NCBI GenBank assembly: GCA_028622995.1
Contig: JAJQJQ010000048.1
Span: 1,302,001 to 1,366,000 of the forward strand
Length of the DNA stretch: 64,000 nt
Reading direction: 5' to 3'
From: Panagrolaimus kolymaensis
Taxonomy: Eukaryota > Nematoda > Chromadorea > Rhabditida > Panagrolaimidae
The notes below the pieces were generated by a model. That model made no database searches, had not been told where the DNA came from, and worked only from the letters and a program-made list of their open reading frames with translations. Shown here piece after piece: positions 20,332-31,200 of this stretch; positions within the stretch are counted from its first letter, which is position 1; the number at the start of each line of letters is the position of its first letter. The position numbers and the translations under genes are program-made.

Positions 20332-20892
20332 TCTCTCCTTTTTAAAACGAGGTAAACAACCACAATCAATAATCACATAAATAAATAAAAAGTGTACGCC
20401 TCAGGCGTAAAGGAAAATGTCTTGTCTTTTTTCGCACTAACTAAAATTAAAGTTTGTATTATTTTATTTTATTTTACCAATAGAAAAGACATTTATTTTT
20501 TCAAAAAAAAAATTTAATTCTCACGTTATACACTTTGTAAAAAACCGGCATAATGTAAGCGTTTCTTTTTAAGTTAGTTTTAAAACGAAAACAATAAATA
20601 AATTTTTTTTAATTTAAGTTAACCAGAAAAATGGCAAACGAAAAGCCTTTTTTTCGTTAAAAAAATGCAGGAAACCTAAACTAACATCTTTTAAAAAACT
20701 AAAAGACTCATCTTTTGATAAGACGCTTGTCAATCAATATTTTTTTGAAAAGTAAGCATATAACTTTTTATTATCAATAAGTGTTGTTTTAAGATTCAGA
20801 GTTTAAATATTTTTAGTGTGGAGACATAATTAGGTAAAAAGGGTTACAACTTTTTTAAATTTTTAAAATATTCATTTATTAAAAATGGTATT
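20332..20892. repeat. R3 repeat and spacer
   Basis: 20332-20445 matches 4729-4850. The rest is AT-rich and holds nothing recognised. Confidence 0.4.
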
Positions 20893-21877
20893 TTAAAAGT
20901 AATTTGCTTTTTTTTTGCACATAGTTGGAAAGCTACAATTAGTACAGTTATAATCGTAATAACAGCCAACTGCGGAAATACTCGCAGCAGCAACGTAGCT
21001 TTCTCCTGGGTACTTTTGTGGTGTTAGTGAACACCATTTCACAAAATCTACTTGAGTATTATCTGACCATTTCCAAGTTTTTTGTCCATCAATAGAATAT
21101 AATCCAAGCCACAAGTTCCACCAGTAAACATATACATAGCCTGAAATTAAAATAAATAAATAATTAAGTAAATTTTTGTTGTTGCTTACTTATAATAAAC
21201 CTAAATTCCTCAAAACTATGAATTGAAGGCAAATGAGCTCCTTTGTTTATACAATATTCTTCTGCCGCTGTCCAATTTGTATGCATTCCTCCAACATCAG
21301 CTCCATAGCAAGAATGTGTGGGTTCAAAATAAACCCAGCCTTCACTACAATTAATAAAAGGAGAATACGTCGGAAGAATTTTCTCATCTACTTCACATAC
21401 AAACGGTTTTGATTTAAAACAATCTTGAGCGCTCCAATATCCATCAGTTATTGAGAGTGCTCCACAGTTTGCTCCTGTAATATTTTGAGGTTCTCCTTTA
21501 TTCCAATCCGTAAAATCGAATGGAGTTCCATCTGTCCAACTCCAATTTTCATTTTGTTGAAGTTTTTCGTTACCAATCCAAAAATCGGTTTCAGTACTTC
21601 CTTGAAACTTATCGGGCGCTTCTTCTAAAAAGTAGCTACCATTACTAATAAGTTAGGAAAAAATTTTTTAATTACGTCCAAGAAGATTATTAACAAAAGC
21701 ATCGTGTATGGAAGCTAAATGTCCACCGATTTGAATGCAACTTAATTCTGCTTTTGAAAATCCAGATTCTGTGGTATTAAAAATATAACAATTTGAGTTA
21801 TATGGAATACTTCCATTTGGACATTCGCCATTTACAAATAACAAAAATATAGAAGAAACAATTATTCCAATTAGCAT
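20893..21877 (-). CDS. Secreted tandem C-type lectin, intact
   Basis: Exons on the minus strand are 21877-21676, 21624-21190 and 21140-20893, all GT-AG, both introns phase 1; 885 nt, 294 residues. I start at ATG 21877 because it opens directly on a signal peptide (MLIGIIVSSIFLLFVNG); an in-frame ATG at 21922 would add 15 charged residues. CTLD1: CPNGSIPYNSNC, HLASIHDAFVNN, DFWIGNEKL, WSWTDGTPFDF, KGEPQN, DGYWSAQDC. CTLD2: NCSEGWVYFEP, HLPSIHSFEEFRF, WLGLYSIDGQKTWKW, then an unusually Cys-rich end (CYYDYNCTNCS) and CKKKANYF-stop. Those extra cysteines suggest an added disulphide. Part of exons 1-2 and intron 1 is almost identical to the next gene upstream. Confidence 0.87.
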
Positions 21878-21922
21878 TTTGACTTTTTCTTCAATGAAGA
21901 GAATGGTTAATGGAAAAATCAT

Positions 21923-22425
21923 TTGTTTTAATTGTATGACATTAAGATTGATAAGAAATGGATAGTTGATATCGTCATTTTTTAGCAGCGCAAAATAAAG
22001 ACTTTTTTACAACTTTTATAAGATTGTCAAATTGCAAAAAGTACGTATATCAAATGGTTGTTCTTTTATCGGCATTGAAAAAAAAGACACACAAAATCTA
22101 AAAACAAGTCTTTCCGAGGTTAGTCGCATGTTCAGATGGACAAAATTTCTTCTTTTTTTTTAAATTCAAACATCACTTTTTTATTAGTTTTCTACCACTA
22201 AATCATCGATGTATGTTTACAAAATTCTTTCATATTTTGTTTAATAGAATCTTTCTTTCGATCGACAAAAATAAATAAAGACAAACAGCTTACATAAAAG
22301 ATCTTCTTTTTGTTTGATCAAAAGCCAAATATGCAAGAAACGAAAGAAAACTATAACAATACAATAAAAAATACATGAAAGATAGATACTTTTAAATAAT
22401 ACAAAAAAGAAAAGTTAAAGAAATT
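21923..22425. other. AT-rich intergenic spacer
   Basis: It separates two head-to-tail CTL loci. Nothing recognised; it should include the promoter of the 21877 gene. Confidence 0.4.
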
Positions 22426-23337
22426 TCATTTTTTGGGCATGACAGGTTTCTTACACATAGTATGCTGTGGACCATCATGAAGACTACTAGCCCATCCATA
22501 TGCAATATTTACTCCATAATTATAACCTTTTGTTGGATTTTGCGGTGCCCAACTAATATAATCCAAAGGTGTCCCATCACTCCATATCCATGTTTTTCCA
22601 TCATCAATTGAATAAAGTCCTAACCAATAGTTTGCCCAATATACATAGTTATAAGCTAAAAAAAAATATATCATAATATTATAGGAAGTTAGATTACATA
22701 TTAAAAAATGTTCTTCTTCATAACTGTGAACTGATGGAAGATGCGCTCCTAAGCTTTCGCAATATTCATGTGAAGCGGTCCAATTTGCTATAAAACCATA
22801 CTTTCCTGCGCCATAACATGAATGTGATGGTGGAAAATATGTCCAACCTTCGCTACAATTGGTTGGATAAATTGGCCCAGACGTGACTTCACAAACTAAT
22901 GGTTTTGGTTTAAAACAATCTTGAGCGCTCCAATATCCATCAGTCATTGAAAGGCAACACAATTTGAATCAGTAATATTTTGAGGTTCTCCTTTTTTCAA
23001 ATCACTGAAATCAAATTTGAAGTTTTTCGTTACCAATCCAAAAATCTGTTTCAGTACTTCCTTGAAACTTATCGGGCGCTTCTTCTAAAAAGTAGCTACC
23101 ATTACTAATAAGTTAGGAAAAAATTTTTTAATTACGTCCAAGAAGATTATTAACAAAAGCATCGTGTATGGAAGCTAAATGTCCACCGATTTGAATGCAA
23201 CTTAATTCTGCTTTTGAAAATCCAGATTCTGTGGTATTAAAAATATAACAAAACGATCGATATTCAAAACTTCCGTTTGGGCAAACACTATTCACAAAAA
23301 CTAAAAATATTGAAAAAACTATTAAACGAACTAGCAT
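22426..23337 (-). pseudogene. Tandem C-type lectin with deletion and frameshift
   Basis: Exons on the minus strand are 23337-23136, 23084-22698 and 22655-22426. The signal peptide (MLVRLIVFSIFLVFVNS) and all splice sites are intact. In exon 2 about 35 bp are missing where paralogues encode the W.WTDGTP segment, so the frame meets TGA at 23011-23013. A second, single-base deletion lies just before the SMTDGYWS segment. Downstream the frame is open again: DCFKPKPLVCE, CSEGWTYFPP, HLPSVHSYEEEHFL, WLGLYSIDDGKTWIW, DYISWAPQ, CKKPVMPKK-stop. The two lesions roughly cancel in frame but enclose stops. About 23015-23250 is nearly identical to the neighbouring intact gene, introns included. Confidence 0.8.
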
Positions 23338-23399
23338 TATCAACCTTTGCTTTTTTCCATGAAGAATAAAGTTAAAGCAGAAAATCACTTGTTTTAATA

Positions 23400-23967
23400 G
23401 ATGTTAGATAAGAAATGTTTGTTTGATAATCTCAATGTAAGTTGTAAAAAATTTAATAGAATAAAAGTAAAAATAAAGAGAAGCATTGAAAAATGGTTAC
23501 AAGCCTTTTTTGTTTTTCTTATCAGTTTGGTTTTCAATTGTTTGTTATTTTTTCCCTCCTTTATTCTTTAATTGCTTTCATATCTTTTTTTAAGAATTTT
23601 TTTTACAAAAATTATAGTTCTGTGATGCTTCGCACATGAAAAAAATTCTAAAAACGTTAAACTTTTCAAGCTGATATATTTTTTGACACTTTTTTGAAAG
23701 TAAAATAAAAAGATTATCTCCATCTTAAATTTTTTCTTAGAAATTATACACCTTATTGAAACTTTATGGATTGAGTTTTTTGAAACTTCAAAATTATACA
23801 ATATTTTGTTTTATGATAAACTCACTCAAATATCGTATTTTTGCAATAAAAAATGTCAATCTAATGCTGAACGTTAATCTGGGTATTATCTTTAATTTAT
23901 TGATTAAAAACTTCTTATCTAATTATATAAGACTTTTATTTCAAGGGTTTCCATTTTGTTGTTAACA
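23400..23967. other. AT-rich spacer
   Basis: No gene recognised. It ends at TTAACA next to the first 691-bp inverted-repeat element. Confidence 0.4.
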
Positions 23968-24658
23968 CTCACAGAAAAAATGTCCAATACTTTTTTGGAA
24001 TTTGATGGACCCGTTTTTTTACGACTTTAAAAGTTGTTTTCGGCATTTTTGTGTACATATTGTCAACTTTTGATGGACAAGTCATAGTGACTATCTTATT
24101 AGACAAAGTGGTCCAAATAAAATGAGACGAAACTTTTTCTTTGGTTGTCAGGAGGCCTATTTCAATTCATCATTTTTTCGTTTTAGCGTATTCATAAAAG
24201 TTCAAGCTTTGGTTGCTTCAATTATAAACCGATCTCGTTATTTTTGGCGATTGCTGCATGACTATCATTGGTGTGACTTTTAATTGTGCCTGCACTCTTC
24301 CGTCGATTTTTTATTTAATTGAAGGGTTTTGGTATACAAGGAAAAGTACCACGACTAATGGCTATGCTACGATATCGGCGGGTTACTTAGTGCTTGACCG
24401 AAAGCTTCAATAAAAGCATATAATTTTTGGATATTCAAATTTTTGATTTGGAAATAATTACAAGAAATTTATATTCGCGGAGGATGTGAAAAATCTTTTT
24501 GCAAATTTTTTAATTTTGTCCAAGTTTTAAGACATTTTCATCCTTTAACAGGGCGATTTGGTCCAAGTTTTACTTTCTCCTGCCGGTACCGGGGAATCCA
24601 TTTGAAAGATGAATATTGTCCAAGTTTTGGGTCAATATTTGTCCTTTTTTTCTGTGAG
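23968..24658 (+). mobile_element. 691-bp TIR element, copy 1
   Basis: It begins CTCACAGAAAAAAtg and ends ...TTTTTTTCTGTGAG. It has no open reading frame of note. Several internal words 'gtccaagtttt' recur. It is the reverse complement of copy 2 (25299-25989), has the same 691-bp length, and showed no clear difference by eye. The right flank is TGTCCA, the inverse complement of the right flank of copy 2 (TGGACA). Confidence 0.85.
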
Positions 24659-25284
24659 TGTCCAATTTGCGAATAAACCACCAACTTCAACGTCATAGCA
24701 TGAATGTGTTGGTTGAAAATAAATCCAACCATCACTGCAATTTACAAATGTTGGTAATGTTGGAGCAAGAGATGATTTAGTAGTTGTTAAAATATCGCTA
24801 GGAGCTATAGCACAAACAAATGATTTATTCTTGAAGCAATCCTGACCAGACCAATAACCATCAGTAAATGAAAGAGCGACACAATTTGACCCAGTAATAT
24901 TTTCAGGTTCACCAGGTTTCCAATCAGTAAAATCTAAGATTGAGCCATCTGTCCATGTCCAATTTCCATGGAACATTAATGAGTTTGCACCTATCCAAAA
25001 ATCTGCTTCGGCACTGCTACCTGGCGCTTCTTCTGAAATACTTTTTATTAAAATATAAAATCATGTTTGACAAAGAGCCTACGTCCTAATAAAGCATTTG
25101 TAAAAGCATCATGAATGGAAGCTAAATGTCCTCCAAGTTGAGTACAAGTTATTTCAGCTTTAGCAAATCCCGACGAATTTGAATTAAAAATATAACAATT
25201 TGAATTATATGGAATACTTCCATCGGGGCATGAGCTTTTAACAAACGAAAAGAATAAAATGGAAATAAGAAAACAAAATATCAT
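24659..25284 (-). pseudogene. 5' half of a C-type lectin gene, inverted relative to its 3' half
   Basis: Exon 1 is 25284-25083 on the minus strand (signal peptide MIFCFLISILFFSFVKS, CPDGSIPYNSNC, HLASIHDAFTN, phase-1 donor GTAGGC). Exon 2 is 25032-24659: DFWIGANSLMFHGNW, KPGEPEN, DGYWSGQDC, a Thr/Ser linker, CSDGWIYFQP, SCYDVEVGGLFANW. It then runs into the TIR element exactly in the NWT triplet of CTLD2. The missing continuation is present on the opposite strand at 25990-26377. Start ATG 25284 gives a 202-nt exon 1, the same length as in the paralogues. Confidence 0.8.
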
Positions 25285-25298
25285 TGTTATGATATTCA

Positions 25299-25989
25299 CT
25301 CACAGAAAAAAAGGACAAATATTGACCCAAAACTTGGACAATATTCATCTTTCAAATGGATTCCCCGGTACCGGCAGGAGAAAGTAAAACTTGGACCAAA
25401 TCGCCCTGTTAAAGGATGAAAATGTCTTAAAACTTGGACAAAATTAAAAAATTTGCAAAAAGATTTTTCACATCCTCCGCGAATATAAATTTCTTGTAAT
25501 TATTTCCAAATCAAAAATTTGAATATCCAAAAATTATATGCTTTTATTGAAGCTTTCGGTCAAGCACTAAGTAACCCGCCGATATCGTAGCATAGCCATT
25601 AGTCGTGGTACTTTTCCTTGTATACCAAAACCCTTCAATTAAATAAAAAATCGACGGAAGAGTGCAGGCACAATTAAAAGTCACACCAATGATAGTCATG
25701 CAGCAATCGCCAAAAATAACGAGATCGGTTTATAATTGAAGCAACCAAAGCTTGAACTTTTATGAATACGCTAAAACGAAAAAATGATGAATTGAAATAG
25801 GCCTCCTGACAACCAAAGAAAAAGTTTCGTCTCATTTTATTTGGACCACTTTGTCTAATAAGATAGTCACTATGACTTGTCCATCAAAAGTTGACAATAT
25901 GTACACAAAAATGCCGAAAACAACTTTTAAAGTCGTAAAAAAACGGGTCCATCAAATTCCAAAAAAGTATTGGACATTTTTTCTGTGAG
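25299..25989 (-). mobile_element. 691-bp TIR element, copy 2 (inverted)
   Basis: It begins CTCACAGAAAAAAAGGAC and ends CATTTTTTCTGTGAG. It is the full-length reverse complement of copy 1. Flanks are TATTCA (left) and TGGACA (right). The 6-bp TGGACA reappears inverted beside copy 1, which is what a 6-bp target duplication separated by an inversion would look like. The superfamily is not clear to me. Confidence 0.85.
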
Positions 25990-26377
25990 TGGACAGCAGC
26001 TGAGAATTATTGTGAAAATATAGGAGCTCATTTGGCAGCAGTTCATAATTTTGAAGAATTTCGTTTTCTTATGAGTAAATTTTACCTAGTTCTTTGTTAC
26101 TATTATTTTTTCTCTGTTTTCAGGCTAAGTGTATGTAGAATGGCTTGATGTATGGACAGGAATATTTACCGTGGATGGGGGAATAACATGGAAAACTACC
26201 GATGGATCACCTGCTGATTTCCTTCGAGGTGGTAGTTGGTGTCCTGAACGGCAAACAAATTATCCAGGTCAAAGATGTGTATCGACAGGTTACCAATTTT
26301 TAAATTCATTTGGTGATTGCTTTTATGACCAAGATTGCTCAAAACTTCTACGAACAATATGTAAAAAACCTCTATAA
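25990..26377 (+). pseudogene. 3' half of the inverted C-type lectin gene
   Basis: Coding resumes right after the element: WTAAENYCENIGAHL, HNFEEFRFLM and a phase-1 donor at about 26074. The next exon, 26124-26377, gives VYVEWLDVWTGIF, TVDGGITWKTTDGSP, a Cys-rich end and CKKPL-stop. The second codon of that exon is TAA (26126-26128), where paralogues have TAT, so the exon carries a nonsense change beside the splice site. Joined to the minus-strand part at 24659-25284 it completes one ordinary two-domain lectin apart from that stop. Confidence 0.8.
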
Positions 26378-26423
26378 CTATATGATACAAAATAAATATT
26401 TCAAAAGCGATTTTTAGAAATGA

Positions 26424-27832
26424 TTAAAAAATATGTTTCTTTTCCAAAGCAGCATTAAATTTGAAAGTAAATCCTTCATGAATTAGAAACTCTTTAAAAA
26501 TAATTATTTCATCCACAGTTTCATTAACTTTTAAATTCGTTTGTTCACCAGCTGCGTCGAGAAACTAAAAAAAAGCACATACAAAAGTGATGAAACAAAA
26601 TTTAAAACAGCTTACTTCAAGTAAATTTTCTTCCTCAAGTATCCCACCCAATTGAATATCACCTTTGATAGTTAATGGAAGGGATTGAAAAATGGTTGAA
26701 TCAATGCTTTGAATATTTGGAATTGTAATTAATGAAGGAATCATTTTGAGATTAATGTTGAGAGTTTCAAGATTAGGAAAATGTTTTGCAATATATAATA
26801 TCAAGCGTCGTAATTCAGAGGGTTTAAAATAAAAATGTACATCTTTGCTTTCAATACCAAGTTTTTTTATTTTTTGAAATGATAGTCTAAAAAACAAAAC
26901 AAAAAAAGTAATTGTGAATAACAAAAATTTAAAAAAAAAGATTACTCATGAGATTTTTCATCAATGAATTCACCAAAATAAAAATTTTTAAGAATTAATT
27001 CATGACATGCTTTTGGTATGATTGGGATTTCCTGAATCAGAATAATAATTAATTAATTTTTAAGTTTGTTACACAAAATAAACAAAACTCACTGAAAAGG
27101 TTGGATACGAACTTTTTAGAATCTGAATGGCTTGATTGGTCATTAAAATTTTTTTTGCTTTTCCTGAAAGTTTGAGCCCATATCCGAGGGAGAGAATATT
27201 AAAATCTGAAACTTTTAAATTATAATATCTTACAAATATTTTAAAGGGTTTTTATTTATGCCACTGATATTTCCTCGAACAATTTCAAAAAGTATGAAAA
27301 AGGATAATATTTCGTAACTCAAAGCTGTTTGATAAAATTTTGAGTTGCCGTTTTTCAGAGCTTTAGTTTTTCGCTCTCTTTGAATTTTTGTGAGTCATAA
27401 TAATTTATGATCTTTATTTTTTTAACAAACTAATAGCAGACTTACTTCCACTAAGAAGCCTTCCTAAATCCATTTTGTTTTCAATGGTTTTGTCTGGCCA
27501 TGATTCAATTGCCAATTCTTGGATGGACACAAATTCGACTGGCACAATAACTTTCAATAAAACTGAATTATATTTGAATAAATAGCGTTTTGGTTCGCTG
27601 CCCTAAAATTATTAAAATTTATCACATAAATATTTAAATAAAAGCTAACTTTATATTTGACGTAAATGCAAAACCATGGCTTTTCAATTTCCACTTTCAT
27701 AGTGTGGCAAAAATTTGTTGCCACAACATCAAGCGTTTCTTTTCCCGCCAAAATAAATTTGGTCATCCATCTTTCATCGCACGCAGCTCGATGGAAAATT
27801 TCTTTGAGAAAAATTCTATTAAGCATTGGCAT
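26424..27832 (-). CDS. F-box-like lineage-specific protein, 6 exons, intact
   Basis: Exons on the minus strand are 27832-27650, 27602-27446, 27205-27093, 27031-26946, 26886-26616 and 26564-26424; 951 nt, 316 residues, all GT-AG with matching phases (0,1,0,2,0). The N-terminus (MPMLNRIFLKEIFHRA, WMTKFILAGK) looks like the F-box-style start of nematode multigene families, where such a helix pair would bind a Skp1 adaptor. The middle holds beta-rich segments. Exon 5 has a leucine-rich-type stretch (LRRLILYIAKHFPNLETLNI), as in substrate-binding halves of F-box proteins. The C-terminus is FKFNAALEKKHIF-stop. It aligns end to end with the gene at 28713-29820. The F-box assignment is inference from motif shape; function is unknown. 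Confidence 0.75.
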
Positions 27833-28712
27833 TTTTTCGGAGTAGATTTAAGGAAAATATTAACTAAAACTTCCAATACGAAATAATTTTTTTTAGTTAA
27901 ATTTTTTTCATATCAAAATGACACAAACTTGAAATCGATAATAAAAAAAGTTTATTATTTACCAAATTTTTTTCACATTCCACAAGTAGGGTCTAGAGGG
28001 ATAGGAAAATACTTGACAAAATTAAAAAAGCAAGCAAACAGAACAAAACAAATGAAAGCCAAGATATTTTGTTGAAAAATCAATGCAATAATAATAAAAA
28101 AGATAACAAAAATAAATGCCTTCATATTTAAAAAGTTTTTTTCTCAGTTAAGTTTGTCACATTTTATTGACTTTGCTTGTATTTTTAGTGTTTTTTTTGT
28201 TGAATAATTATTAAAGCTTGAATTGCATAGAATTTCAGCTTCTTGAAGAATATTTTTTCTAAATTTTCAACATTTTGTTTTTTGAAACTTTTTCACCTTT
28301 AAATGCGACTTTTCTTTCTCATCGCTGTATTTACAATTTTTTTGTTGTTGCATAAACCACGAATTAGAGAGAGTGGAGGTTCAAAGAAATAAGGGAAGCT
28401 TTTTTTGCTTATTAATGATGCAGCAATCAATCCCAATTGGGGACATAAAAAGTTAATTAAAATCAGTCCCAGCGGAAAATACAAAAGATAAATAATAGAA
28501 GAAAAGCAAGGTATTTAAAAACTAGCAAAGAACCAATAAGAAACCAATACAATATTTTTGTAATTTATAGATGTTTTTTTTGTGGTGGTTCGGACGTTTT
28601 TTTGCCTTAAAGTTTATTGCTAAAAAGTTAAAACAAAAGGTGAAAGTTGTGTTATATTTAACTACCATTTTTCTTTGTCGATTATTATTCATAAATTCAA
28701 CAAACATGGTAA
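27833..28712. repeat. Intergenic DNA, partly duplicated at 31.9-32.2 kb
   Basis: About 28425-28712 recurs inverted at 31900-32235 (caatcccaattgggg, ctagcaaagaaccaata, tttattgctaaaaagtta). It is the 3' flank of the next gene. A 60-residue frame seen in both copies is part of the duplicated flank, not a supported gene. Confidence 0.5.
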
Positions 28713-29820
28713 TTATTTCCCGACATAACTATTATAATAATCATCACTCGTAATATTATCAAAATAAATTGTAAATAATAAATCTAATTCATCATGAATT
28801 GAAATGGTTTTTCTTAAACAAGTAGTATATTCCCATTCATAAAGTTTAAAATTTTTATCATTTATCACATCTTTTATATTATTTATATTCAATTCATTAG
28901 GAATTCTAAAACTTCCTTGAAAATTAATTTTTTCTTTTACATTTGTTGGAATTTTTTTAAAATGGGTTGAATTAATTTTTTGGAGGTCTTGAAATAAATT
29001 TTGAATCATTGCAGAAGAATCAAATACCAGCTAAAAAAAGGCAAATAATTATTAGTTTCAATTTTATAGGAAAACGGCGATAAATAATTTTTTAATCAAA
29101 ATTTTACCCGAATTTTAATATTTAATAATTTAAGTTGTGGAAAATTTTGATAAATATATAATGAAAAATGTTTCATACTTTCAGCATTAATCTTTTCTGG
29201 CGTATATTGATATGGGTTTTCTTGAATTTCAAGTTTTTCAACATTATAAAATAGAGGTGGTCTAAAATAGTAAATAACATCAATGAAGGATAAAAATATG
29301 AAAGAAAAGACAAACTCATAAATTTCGTTCGTGAAAAATTTGAACAATTTTCTGACTCTTTTTGGAAGAAGCAGCTTTGGTTTTGAAATTTCTTGCTACA
29401 AAAAGTCTATATTTTTTCTTTATTAAATGAGACAGCAAGAATCGACAAAAAATTTAGAAAAAGACTTACAGAAAAAATCATGGCTTCCATACCTAAGCTT
29501 TTTAAAAACAATTTATTAGTGCTAGAAGAAAAAGAAAATTCGCAAATCGAAGATGAAATTAACGAAAAAATAATTTTGAATAACGGTGAATCCAATGGAA
29601 TGAAAATGCAATTATTTGTGGCAAATTCGCCATAAACTACCAAATCATCCGATTGGATAGAAATTTTATTAGATTTTTGCAAAATACTTAAACCGACAAT
29701 AAATGGATTCTTTCCTGATAATAAAAATTTTGCGAATTCTTCATCCGGTCTGGGAGAGGTCGAATCAACCAATGCAATAAAAATTTCACTAAGAATATCC
29801 TTATTGAGAGTGGGCAGCAT
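28713..29820 (-). CDS. F-box-like lineage-specific protein, 4 exons, intact
   Basis: Exons on the minus strand are 29820-29470, 29395-29316, 29261-29108 and 29030-28713; 903 nt, 300 residues, phases 0, 2, 0. The start MLPTLNKDILSEIFIALVDS followed by FAKFLLSGK is the same F-box-like opening as its neighbour at 27832. Exon 2 (QEISKPKLLLPKRVRKLF) aligns with exon 4 of that gene. Exon 3 carries the leucine-rich stretch (HFSLYIYQNFPQLKLLNI). The last exon ends in an acidic/Tyr tail (DDYYNSYVGK). The exon structure differs: exon 1 here spans what is three exons in the neighbour, and an extra intron follows LLNIKIR. The two are head-to-tail paralogues. Confidence 0.75.
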
Positions 29821-30837
29821 TTTATATTGAAGAAAAATGTGAATTAGCAGGAAATGAACTTTTCAATGAAACAAGGGAAAGCAATATCATTAAAAAACGA
29901 AAGACACATTATCGACTTTTCAGAAATGGAAAAATAAAACAACTACGTTTGCAAAAAATTTTTGGTTAATTTATTTGATAAGAGCTTCTAAATAACAAGG
30001 TTAAAATTGATTTTTGATTCTTCTTTATAGAAGTTTTAAAACAAAACAACAAAAAATATTTTTTTTAATTTATCCAAACGCATATCTTATCAGCAATTGA
30101 ATACTTTTTGAATGTGTTATTACAACACTTTTATTTAAGTTTCACATTTAAAGATTTTTTATGACAAAATAAAAATGGTCAAGTTTATATTAAATTGGTA
30201 AACACTAAACATGTTTGTAAGCCCATTTGTTTTTGATCATTTTTGAATTTAAGTTTTTCAATTAAACATTTGTGATTTCTTTGTTTTCCACCAAGTCGTC
30301 CAACAGAATTTTTTTCCGCATACCATGCAAACATTTACAATCAAAAAATTTTGCCTTCAAAATCACGATCATAAAGTTGAATAAAATGAGTTTTTAGAAC
30401 TCGCTTAGTTTTATAAAGATTATTTATCCGATGTATCAATATTATTCATCAAAAAAGAGAACCTATAAAATTAAAAAAGTAAAATTTTAAAATATCCAAA
30501 AATTTTCTTTTTAATAAAAATATATTTCTTTATAAAAAAAGAATAAAAAGAAAAAAAAATTGTTTTCAAATTATTGATTATTTTTTATGAGACAAAAAAA
30601 GTACGTAAAGTTGCGCTGCAAAGGTTATTATTGATTCCCTTACTATACTAGGAAATAGAAAAAGCAGAAAGTAAAAATGGCGCGAAAAATAAGGTTTTAC
30701 TAACAAGGTTAAAAAATATATAAAAACCAATGCAAAACAAAAAGAGAGAAAATACTCTAAAGAAAAATCAATAAAAAAACGCATTGTAAATAAAATTAGT
30801 CGAAAAATTAGTTTTCTTCAATCATTTTGCCATACGA
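29821..30837. repeat. AT-rich spacer and left part of an R1-type repeat
   Basis: About 30500-30720 resembles 41050-41165 plus 41741-41800 (gagacag/aaaa...cgtaaagttRcgctg, tggcgcgaaaaa). No gene was seen. Confidence 0.4.
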
Positions 30838-30927
30838 GTGAGTCTCATCCATTATCATTATTTTTTAATTTTTTTTGAATATTTTTTATATATTTTTTTC
30901 CTTTTTGTTGATTGTGATCAAATCAGA

Positions 30928-31200
30928 ATGCGACAAGAACTAAAGAAGGAACGTTTTTATATTCAAAAAGAAAAGAGAACCGTCGAACAAACAAAAAGCG
31001 GAAGAAAAGCTCCAAAAATGTATGATACGGGCGTTCGCTCTTATAAGCGACGGAACGAAGGTGAAGCCGACACAACCACACCAAAGAAGAAGCGTGGACG
31101 GCCTGCTAAACAACAATGCAAGCCTTATCAGGAAGATAATGAAGGTGAATCTCCAAATGATCGAGATGCCGAAGGTGATCAAGAAGGTCTCATGGCTTGA
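30928..31200 (+). CDS. Small basic/acidic protein with AT-hook-like motif, inside repeat
   Basis: From ATG 30928 the frame gives about 90 residues: MRQELKKERFYIQKEKRTVE, then KKKRGRPAKQQ, then an acidic end. RGRP flanked by lysines is the core of an AT-hook, a minor-groove DNA-binding motif. The frame lies between 'tttttttgaatatttt' (30870s) and its inverse 'aaaatattcaaaaaa' (31400s), so it may be the cargo or accessory protein of a repeat. Two other short frames (38386-38589, 39399-39887) follow the same leader sequence but are not related in protein sequence. No start context or intron supports expression. Confidence 0.35.
   Translation: MRQELKKERFYIQKEKRTVEQTKSGRKAPKMYDTGVRSYKRRNEGEADTTTPKKKRGRPAKQQCKPYQEDNEGESPNDRDAEGDQEGLMA

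Noticed and set aside
28522..28753. 60-residue frames on both strands, one repeated at 31935
   Set aside because: Part of the duplicated 3' flank; the shared part is flank DNA, and the two frames diverge after it.
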